DNA from: Spirulina sp. CS-785/01
GTDB lineage: Bacteria > Cyanobacteriota > Cyanobacteriia > Cyanobacteriales > Spirulinaceae
NCBI RefSeq assembly: GCF_028330525.1
Contig: NZ_JAQMSD010000148.1
Coordinates: forward strand, 1 to 64,000
Direction: 5' to 3'
Length of the DNA: 64,000 nt
The notes under the pieces were generated by a model that saw only the letters and a program-made list of their open reading frames with translations, was not told the origin of the DNA and ran no database searches. Each line of letters begins with the position of its first letter. Position 1 is the stretch's first letter. Below, one piece after another: positions 53,701 through 59,538 of this stretch. The translations under genes were made by a program, and so were the position numbers.

Positions 53701-54876
53701 GCTTTTTAAATAAGCAACAGATAAATTTATTTGAAGTTTAATCCAAATTCCTATAAATTCGTTTTCACTACATCCCTGTAATCCTAAATTATAAGATTCA
53801 ATTGCTTTTTCAATATTGTCTATCCTTTCTCCTTTTAATCGGTTATAATATGCCCATCCTAAATTATTATAACTCAGTGAATAATTTTCAGGGTAGTCTT
53901 CTAGGGTAAAGACTTTTAGAGTTGCTTGAAAAGCTGCGATCGCATTTTCTAAATTATCAAAACGTTCCCCTTTCAACCTCGCCATATAAGCAATCCCTAA
54001 ATCATTTTGAATTTCTCCCCAAGTCTCTTGATTTAACTCAGACAATTGATTAAAATCACAAAACTGCAACGCTCTTTGATAACATTGAATGCCTGCTTCT
54101 AAATCTTCACTACTATAATTTAATTGAAACTTTTCATAATAGCGAGACGCTAAAGCGTATTGATTCCTAAACCAATCATCCCAAAATTCTATGGGAGTAT
54201 AAACTCGTAAAGCATTCTGAAAAAGTTGAATTGCTTTTTCGATATTCTCTAACCGATCTCCAAAATTAGCATCAGTATAAAGAAATGCTTTTTCACTCTG
54301 TAACTCGACCCAATTTTCTGGATACTTGTCATAAGTAAAAAAATGTTCTAAAACCTTATATCCAGCTAAAGCAACCTCTAAATTAATATCTTCATCTCCT
54401 TGAGTAAAAAGCTGCATCACCCAACAAAAATAACTAATACACAGTGCATTTTGATAGGCTGTTTTACCGTCTTCTTCTTTTAAAACTGCTTGCACCCCAT
54501 AATGATAAAAGAAATCTCGAAACTCTAAGGTTATTTTATCCAAATTTTCTGCTAAAACTTCTTTCACCAATTGAATATAATCATTTTCTTGTTCAATAAT
54601 ACCTAAAGCAATAAAGAAAAACTCATAATAGTCTATTTTTTTGTTCAAATCTTGGTCTAAATACTCAATTACCCAATCAATCTGTTGATCAATCCATTGA
54701 TAGGATAACTGATCCTCTGCTTCTTGGTACTCTTGGGCAATATTTTGTAATAACTCTAACAGCGTATCGTCAATTAAATGACTATTATTTTGTAAAACTT
54801 GTGCCTCCTCCCCATCGGCACAACTAAATAGTTTATCAATTAACTCATTGTAGGATTCTATACTGTTAGCTTCCAT
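50761..54876 (-). CDS. Giant TPR-CHAT protease
   Basis: 1371 residues. About residues 150-860 are a long series of TPR-like repeats of the kinesin-light-chain type (ALQxY/CLGxxY pattern, unit about 50 residues: YPENWAxxQxNLGxxY). Residues about 1000-1371 form a CHAT domain, a caspase-like protease fold: the catalytic His in LLASHHAQTRL (about 1188) and Cys in VFLSCCETGLGVAE (about 1231), then SVISSLWAVDD and the C-terminal HPYYWAGFTCAG. CHAT proteases are activated through their TPRs and cleave partner proteins, as in some antiviral systems. Base composition changes within the gene: C-terminal half GC-rich, N-terminal half AT-rich. Third gene of the sigma-DUF1822-CHAT operon, 64 bases behind DUF1822. 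Confidence 0.9.
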   Translation of the reverse strand: MEANSIESYNELIDKLFSCADGEEAQVLQNNSHLIDDTLLELLQNIAQEYQEAEDQLSYQWIDQQIDWVIEYLDQDLNKKIDYYEFFFIALGIIEQENDYIQLVKEVLAENLDKITLEFRDFFYHYGVQAVLKEEDGKTAYQNALCISYFCWVMQLFTQGDEDINLEVALAGYKVLEHFFTYDKYPENWVELQSEKAFLYTDANFGDRLENIEKAIQLFQNALRVYTPIEFWDDWFRNQYALASRYYEKFQLNYSSEDLEAGIQCYQRALQFCDFNQLSELNQETWGEIQNDLGIAYMARLKGERFDNLENAIAAFQATLKVFTLEDYPENYSLSYNNLGWAYYNRLKGERIDNIEKAIESYNLGLQGCSENEFIGIWIKLQINLSVAYLKSYKGNIEKNRQKAINACESVLKVLQPNDDLEIFGKIKLNLAYAFQWRKRGRIEKNKQIALQHYQDILEWCTPENYPEIWALVHNNLGTLYLQSNQGTKKETIEKTIHHYQSALQTYSKQFDPLNWAMIHHNLGYAYYSRQIGQRSDNLELALQELNIALEVRQREYFPYDWADTQYQLAFVYKDRLQEDWWDNQEMAIECCQNALEVHTQEDYPAQWAKLQNLLGMIYVDRQYGDSAENQEQAIAYYQNALQIYAQLESLEDWSNVKLNLGSVYCDRLTGDEAKNLETALVYYHDALSVRTRDQYPEDWASLQNHLGKVYSSSLYEEQPEKLILAIHHYQAALEIYNPEDYPQEWAMVQNNLGNSYQSDGKIESAIAAFQAALTITQPQTHPQDCLRTARNLGEAALEAQNWSKAIQGYKLALEAADHIYSQTLTDDLRQILREQTTPLYDSLIEALIRNGQPQQAFLYSEKSRSRYLVELMASQTLSPQDNLPPHLQNTLHRFDQLQRQIDRVRLRAQNLRKKLHPHQQTPQTANRAALAAFNHSINNLEVEKQDLWQEIRHLDPVLAGQLHNHTPTLDHLQTLIDHRTTAILSFYTTLDTTYIFIVTQTQIHHYPLPDQNYQTLQTWIENQWLTPYAEACQPQAAPQTKLQWQQQIPPFLHQLAQRLQLNPLIEQYLQTIEELIIIPHLYLHQIPWAALPLRPNYHLSDKFLLRILPSCQVLDFCHQRPPLTAQNYAIIEDATEDLPCAQFEGQQVATLYNIPPTHRLTGRSQATVHNYRHLLQQQQINVLLASHHAQTRLDQPLESTLHLGDGTITLGQLMTPAWRLPHLAEVFLSCCETGLGVAEISDDLLTLSTGFLCAGARSVISSLWAVDDIATALFSIFYHRYRHQGACRPAALQHAQSTLRTLTGDTLAQEYQPTLEAFLEQRFRQAEETRKRSVSLSNRQVRKSLRRLVQEEFPFAHPYYWAGFTCAGLR

Positions 54877-54940
54877 ACTTCTCTAATCCTAGAAAACTCA
54901 TCTAAATTTTACCATATTTGCACCTTAAAAAAATCACCCA

Positions 54941-55723
54941 CTACTCCTGAGACCAAAGATTTTTCAATTGATGCCAAAATTGTTCAATAACCTCGATATT
55001 AAGAGAAACAACCGACTCCTCAACCTGAGTTTCCCGTTGTATCCCCATCTCTAAAACTTGTCCTTGGCCGGATAACACATCTTGCACTAAATACGGTTGC
55101 TCTGGGGGTGGGTCTTGGCGGTAAATTTGCTCTAATTGGGTTATAATTTCCGTGAGGGAAAATTGACTTAACTGTTCTCTCACTTGTTGTATAATGGGAT
55201 CAGTCCCTTGAGTTAAAAGATTAGTCGCAGTTTCTAAGCGAAATAGATAGTCTATAAACTCATCCAGAGATTGTAATTGGTTGCGGTAAATAGTGGGAGA
55301 AGATACTGTAATATCTAACCTTGGCATAAACCCTAATAACTCCCCTTCCGTCAAAGACTCCGAAAACTGAACAAATAAATATCCTAGCCGATCTTCTGTT
55401 GCTTCGGGAGGGAAAGAAAATAGCTCCGGGTTTTGCACAGGCCGACATTCGATTGTACCAATATGAGTTAGTGTAAGGGGGGCAATATCTTGATACGCAA
55501 ATAACCCCCCATGGGGATGAAATTCACATTCAATGAATTGCCACTTACAATAACTTTGCACCGCATAAACCGCTAAACTATTCAAATAAACTCGTTTCCC
55601 CACCGCTTGTTTTTGGGGAGTTTCAGCAAACTGCATGGCCTCACTTATCACCTGACGGGCAAACTCGTGGGCTTCACGACCTAAAGGAATAGTTATACTA
55701 GGAAATGTCGGATTAGTCATCAT
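54941..55723 (-). CDS. DUF1822 family protein
   Basis: 260 residues. The pattern ITIPLGREAHEFARQVISEAMQ, then KRVYLNSLAVYAVQSYCKWQ and the E/D-rich GGLFAYQDIAPLTLTHIG is the cyanobacteria-specific DUF1822 family, of unknown function. It overlaps the sigma factor gene by 11 bases and precedes the CHAT gene. The same three-gene order occurs, to my knowledge, in other filamentous cyanobacteria, so DUF1822 may connect the sigma factor to the CHAT protease, for example as its target or an anti-sigma-like regulator; this is inference. Confidence 0.88.
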   Translation of the reverse strand: MMTNPTFPSITIPLGREAHEFARQVISEAMQFAETPQKQAVGKRVYLNSLAVYAVQSYCKWQFIECEFHPHGGLFAYQDIAPLTLTHIGTIECRPVQNPELFSFPPEATEDRLGYLFVQFSESLTEGELLGFMPRLDITVSSPTIYRNQLQSLDEFIDYLFRLETATNLLTQGTDPIIQQVREQLSQFSLTEIITQLEQIYRQDPPPEQPYLVQDVLSGQGQVLEMGIQRETQVEESVVSLNIEVIEQFWHQLKNLWSQE

Positions 55724-56384
55724 GCTCTAAAATATCGTTAGCCAGGGTGCGGAGTAAAGGGAGACAGTTACGTTTCCAGTGGGAATTGAGGGTTTGATAG
55801 TTAATTTCTAAATCCCGCGCAATGGTGCTTATTTTATCCGGTGGTTGTTTTAACAAATGTCGCTGTAGCAAAACTTGACAATTGGCCTGAGAATATTGCT
55901 TGGGATGACAAGATTGTAACTTGCCTTCTGGATCAGTTGTGATATAGTTGCGTAACTGTATCCCATAATCTTCTTGCTGTTGTTGCTCTAACTGCTCAAT
56001 ATACCGATCTAACCCCGTCAAACTGGGACTTTTAAACCCCGTCTCCGGTAACAAGTCCAGCCATTCCTGTTCCCCCCTGGCTTCATTTAAACTCACCTCC
56101 TTTCCCCTTTGTCCATATAAGTCCTTAATGCGCCAAAATAAATAAGCATTAATCCATTGAGCTAACCGAGTGGGTACATCCGGTAAACTCGCATCAAATT
56201 GCTCGCAGAGATAGGTATTCACCCAAACCCAAGTTTGATTTAAGGCCGCTAAATAATCGGGATGGGTAGATTTTCGTAACTGGGGGAGGTGTTGCAACTC
56301 CCCCAACAGACGATTCATTAACTTGCGTCGTTTTGGACTCCTGAGAGACAACTGACAAATCTCTCCGATTAATTGCGTTAACAT
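55713..56384 (-). CDS. ECF-like sigma-70 family sigma factor
   Basis: 223 residues. Region 2 is visible at about 45-95 (YLAALNQTWVWVNTYLCEQF, then RLAQWINAYLFWRIKDLYGQR) and region 4 at about 175-215 (KISTIARDLEINYQTLNSHW, then KRNCLPLLRTLAND). The region between is Gln/Glu-rich. It should direct RNA polymerase to a small regulon. It is first of the operon with DUF1822 and CHAT. Its 5' end and upstream region are duplicated at 59230-59538, where the start codon is lost. Confidence 0.85.
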   Translation of the reverse strand: MLTQLIGEICQLSLRSPKRRKLMNRLLGELQHLPQLRKSTHPDYLAALNQTWVWVNTYLCEQFDASLPDVPTRLAQWINAYLFWRIKDLYGQRGKEVSLNEARGEQEWLDLLPETGFKSPSLTGLDRYIEQLEQQQQEDYGIQLRNYITTDPEGKLQSCHPKQYSQANCQVLLQRHLLKQPPDKISTIARDLEINYQTLNSHWKRNCLPLLRTLANDILEHDD

Positions 56385-56594
56385 ATCAAGTTATCTGGCC
56401 ACCCTTTCCGGTACTCTCTATCCCTTGGTTATCATAGTCTTTTATGCTCGCATACTTTTGAGCCAAGACTATCCCTTAACCGCACATAAAACCATCTGGG
56501 ACTTCCTCCAAGCCATTTTTGCACCGGATCAGTATATGCTTGGTGGGAATTGCTACCTGTGGCAAAGGCCCTTAGTCGGGTTGCACGTCATTAG
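56278..56594. repeat. Long direct repeat across sigma-factor start, left copy
   Basis: This block holds the first ~35 codons of the sigma gene, the intergenic region, and the first codons of a kinase-like gene (IWDFLQAIFAPDQY, about 56493 on). It recurs at 59230-59538 with about 10 percent changes. Here the sigma part is intact and the kinase part is a relic. Confidence 0.9.
56493..56594 (+). pseudogene. Relic of the hybrid-kinase 5' end
   Basis: Reads IWDFLQAIFAPDQYMLGGNC, then YLWQRPLVGLHVI, corresponding to residues 1-33 of the kinase at 59438; the start ATG is ATC here. The similarity stops near 56594. It is part of the left copy of the duplicated block. Confidence 0.88.
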
Positions 56595-56639
56595 GGCCTC
56601 AGATCAAAGCAGGAATGCGATCGCAGCATAACTCAACAT

Positions 56640-57336
56640 TCAAAACGACAACGTAGTCCGCAATCCTACCATCAAAATTGGCTCGCTCCCGGCATTATGA
56701 CCCGGATTGAGCAACAAAACTACCCCAGGAGTCAGGGTGATATTGGGAGATAACCGCGATCGATAAAAGGCTTCCAAATGATAGGTGCTGTCTCGCCGTC
56801 CCCCATTGGTATTGGTGACTAAATTCCCCTCAAAAATGCTCGGTAAATTGCCCGCTAAAACCCCATTAGACGACTTGACCGTAGAGTTTGGTGGTAGTGG
56901 AAAATTGATTATCGCTGAGGAAATCAATGCGGCTTTCTAGGTTATTGATTTGGCTGTCGAGGGTGGCGATTTCGGCTTCAAACTCTTGGGTTAGACGGCG
57001 CAGGATTTCTAAGTCGGCACGGGTGACAATATCGGCGTTGTCTGTGAGCAGGGTTTCGAGGGTGTTGGCGCAGGCGTTGAGTCCGGCAGCGAATTCGTAA
57101 CGGGTGAGGGGGCGTTGGCCGTCGAATGTGCTGTCGGGGTAGCCTTGGAGACAGTCATAGCGTTGTATGAGGTCGTTGAGGGCGGTATAGGCCCAGTCGC
57201 TGGGAGCAACATCCCTCAGTTGATTGACGCTGGTTATTTGGCCCATGCTGTCGGGGCTGAGGAGGTCGGCGGCTTGGGCGGTGGCAGAGGTTGTTAGGGC
57301 AAGGGTGATGATAGCAGTTAACGGAATTGAGTTCAT
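56640..57336 (-). pseudogene. Iron-uptake-type porin with internal deletion
   Basis: From the ATG at 57336 the product starts with a signal peptide (residues about 1-23), then an S-layer homology domain (SDWAYTALNDLIQRYDCLQG, then RYEFAAGLNACANTLE) and a short coiled coil, and ends after 156 residues in LYGQVV-stop. The typical porin C-terminal beta-strands (HLEAFYRSRLSPNITLTPGV, then LRTTLSF) are present in another frame up to 56640. A normal protein of this type has about 500-600 residues, so about 300 residues of the barrel are deleted and the ends joined out of frame. The promoter-proximal part may still make a soluble SLH fragment. Confidence 0.85.
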
Positions 57337-57851
57337 CGACGGGTTCACGGTGACAATGGGTTTTTTGAATTTTGGACTATGCGGGATATTGGGTATCGCG
57401 TGGCTGCGATTGATCCCCCCCCAGCCCCCCTTAAAAAGGGGGGAGCCGAGCAAAGTGCTAATAGTAGGGTGCGTTAGCGGAGCGTAACGCACCGTTCGGA
57501 CAGTGGGATGGTGCGTTACGGCTAATAGTAGGGTGCGTTAGCGGAGCGTAACGCACCTAATAGTAGGGTGCGTTAGCGGAGCGTAACGCACCTAATAGTA
57601 GGGTGCGTTAGCGGAGCGTAACGCACCTAATAGTAGGGTGCGTTAGCGGAGCGTAACGCACCGTTCGGACAGTGGGATGGAGCGTAACGCACCGTTCTAA
57701 TAGTAGGGTGCGTTACGGCGGCATGAATATTAATGGGTGGGTTCATCAACGGGTTCACAGCTTGGCATGGTGCGTTACGGCGGCATAAACATTAATGGGT
57801 TGGAATTGACCCTTTATCGCCGCCTAACGCACCCTACATCACCTGTGCGGG
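57337..57851. repeat. Tandem and dispersed hairpin repeats (GGTGCGTTAGCGGAGCGTAACGCACC)
   Basis: Six copies of TAATAGTAGGGTGCGTTA occur at 57459, 57523, 57558, 57593, 57628 and 57698. The middle four lie at exact 35-base spacing. Each holds GGTGCGTTA and TAACGCACC arms with an 8-base loop (GCGGAGCG). Diverged GGTGCGTTACGGCGGC and GGGTTCATCAACGGGTTCAC pieces follow to 57840. A CCCCCCTTAAAAAGGGGGG hairpin precedes at about 57425-57443. No gene was recognised in the region. Confidence 0.9.
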
Positions 57852-58145
57852 TTATTGATACAAGCCCGGTGTCCAGGTGGGGATGATGCGGGTATGTACC
57901 CCGTTGGGTCGGAATTGTTGGGGTTGTTGCCCCTGGGAACGCAGCGCGGCTTGTCCTGCGCCGCCTAGTTCGGTGAGGGGTTCGGGGGTGGTGAAGTTGG
58001 TGGCGGTGAGTTCGGGAATGTCTGTGGTTGAAGAACCTGTGGTTGAAGAACCTGTGGTCGGTCTGATTCTAAGACTTAATGTTTGCATTGGATGTCGTAC
58101 ACCAGAAACCCGGTTTCTTTTTTTCAATCTTGGTTTTTGTCCCAA
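57852..58145 (-). other. Open frame of uncertain status, 97 codons
   Basis: The last 40 residues (GGAGQAALRSQGQQPQQFRP, then NGVHTRIIPTWTPGLYQ) look like a genuine protein end, whereas the first half contains a tandem SSTTGSSTT stretch and overlaps a copy of the palindrome-ended repeat, so it looks like a 3' fragment of a lost gene. Family unknown. Not called as intact CDS. Confidence 0.35.
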
Positions 58146-58169
58146 ATTGAACGCAGAAACCCGGTTTCT
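58104..58169. repeat. AGAAACC palindrome-ended element, copy D (diverged interior)
   Basis: Two 15-bp palindromes AGAAACCCGGTTTCT in the same orientation enclose a T-rich interior with CCCAAATTGAACGC. Reversed, this matches the interior of copy B. A further lone palindrome with the same left flank (GTCGTACACC) lies at 58264-58278. Confidence 0.7.
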
Positions 58170-58189
58170 ACCCCCTAAAACCCCTCACC

Positions 58190-58240
58190 TTGGGTTAAAA
58201 CCCAAGGCTGATAGCTAAAACCCGTTGAAAACGGGTTGAG
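58190..58240. repeat. CCTTGGGTT...AACCCGTTGAAAACGGGTT double hairpin
   Basis: CTTGGGTTAAAACCCAAG and AACCCGTTGAAAACGGGTT hairpins, joined by GCTGATAGCTAA. This is the reverse orientation of the double hairpin at 49290-49329 and 49906-49955, with changed but complementary arms. Confidence 0.75.
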
Positions 58241-58339
58241 GTTTCAATGGGTAGTCGTACACCAGAAACCCGGTTTCTAAACCCTGGGGGGTAGGGTGGT
58301 TACGCTTTGCTAACGTACCTTTTTATAGCGATCGCACCT

Positions 58340-58645
58340 TTAAACAAATTCTGAGAGAGAATAACTCTGAGGAAGATGAACAATGTGATCTCGATATTCG
58401 TTTCTAAATGATACAAAAGCAAGGAGAATGAGTTCATCAATATTTTGACCTACTGTTAATTTGGGATTCCAAATAAAAATTCCCGGTACATGGCGATCGC
58501 GATCAAGGTGTTCGGCTAAATGAACAGGCATTGAAGTACGATTATTTGTAACCAGAACAAAATCATATTCTTCACACCAAAGCAATATTTCTGGATCGAG
58601 AGTTCCTTTTGGAGGTACAGACAATTCACCAATTTCACAAACCAT
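58340..58645 (-). CDS. DUF5615 PIN-like protein, probably N-truncated
   Basis: 101 residues. VPPKGTLDPEILLWCEEYDF, then VTNNRTSMPVHLAEHL and HVPGIFIWNPKLTVGQNI match the second part of DUF5615 PIN-like nucleases, but the usual N terminus with the first Asp (LLDENL) is missing. Stops close the same frame three codons before the ATG at 58645; another frame upstream reads SVATAVARSNGL, which looks like the lost part, so a frameshift probably broke the gene. The DUF433 antitoxin lies 32 bases upstream on the same strand. Confidence 0.7.
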   Translation of the reverse strand: MVCEIGELSVPPKGTLDPEILLWCEEYDFVLVTNNRTSMPVHLAEHLDRDRHVPGIFIWNPKLTVGQNIDELILLAFVSFRNEYRDHIVHLPQSYSLSEFV

Positions 58646-58676
58646 TAGATCGGGCTACCGCCGTCGCAACTGATTT

Positions 58677-59051
58677 TTATAAATTGGATTCATATTCTCG
58701 TCTAGTAAATAACTCAGCATTATTTTCTTTTTTCTTTGCTTCTTGTTCTGCCCTCAATTTCCGCAAGCGCAGCATTGTTGGTGTGGGATTGAGTTCTTGG
58801 GCTTTACGCTGTTGGTGTCCCCATTCCAACCAATCAGTAATATATTTGCCTACGGTTTCTTTATTTTGCAAATAATAAAGTATTGTCGCATAAACTTGCT
58901 CTAAAGAAATCGTAGAAAAGCAATTTACGATTTCTTCAGGAGTCCGACTGCGATAGATATACTCATAAAGAACGTTTTCAATCCCTACTCTCGTTCCTTT
59001 GAGACGAATATCATCAGGACGTTGAAAATTAAAATACTCTTCTAGCTGCAT
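58677..59051 (-). CDS. DUF433-type antitoxin
   Basis: 124 residues. The N-terminal helix-turn-helix domain (RPDDIRLKGTRVGIENVLYE, then IYRSRTPEEIVNCFSTISLE and VYATILYYLQN) is DUF433, the usual antitoxin or DNA-binding partner of DUF5615 PIN-like proteins. The C-terminal 50 residues are charged (RLRKLRAEQEAKKKENNAEL). It precedes the DUF5615 gene on the same strand. The upstream region (59052-59229) has HIP1 octamers at 59097 and 59132. Confidence 0.85.
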   Translation of the reverse strand: MQLEEYFNFQRPDDIRLKGTRVGIENVLYEYIYRSRTPEEIVNCFSTISLEQVYATILYYLQNKETVGKYITDWLEWGHQQRKAQELNPTPTMLRLRKLRAEQEAKKKENNAELFTRREYESNL

Positions 59052-59437
59052 TGTCTTTCTCCAGCGATCGCCTTTTTTTAGTATAACAATGGTTTGAGCG
59101 ATCGCGTTTTACTACAATAACCCAAAACTGCGATCGCGTCTTAGCAATATTTCTATATTTTACTCTCATATAGCGTTTTCATCAGAGTTGTAAACTGACT
59201 GGTTTGGCAAAGGGACCAGGGAACTCCGGAACTGGGGGAGGTGTTGCAACTCCCCCAACAGACGATTCATTCACTTGCGTCGTTTTGGACCCCTCAGAGA
59301 CAACTAACAAAGTTCTCCGATCAATTGCGTTAACCTATCAACTTATCTAGCCACCCTTTCCGGTAATCTCTATCCCTTCGTTATCATAGTCTTTTATACT
59401 CGCCTACTTTGACTATCCCTTAACCGCACATAAAACC
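59052..59437. other. Gap with HIP1 octamers and the right copy of the duplicated block
   Basis: No intact gene. HIP1-type GCGATCGC sites occur near 59097 and 59132. From 59230 the duplicated block begins; on the minus strand it holds a broken copy of the sigma-factor start (ATG changed to AGG, then a TAG after 10 codons). Confidence 0.7.
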
Positions 59438-59538
59438 ATGTGGGACTTTCTCCAAGCCATTTTTTCCCCGGACCAGTATATGCCTCATGGGAATTGCTAC
59501 CTGTGGCAAACGCCCTTAGTCTGGTTGCACGTCATTAG
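59230..59538. repeat. Long direct repeat, right copy
   Basis: Second copy of 56278-56594. Here the kinase part is intact and the sigma part is a relic. Confidence 0.9.

Noticed and set aside
57459-57720. Tandem 35-bp repeats as a CRISPR array
   Set aside because: Unit copies are adjacent with no unique spacers, and each contains a full hairpin; no cas genes are present in the window.
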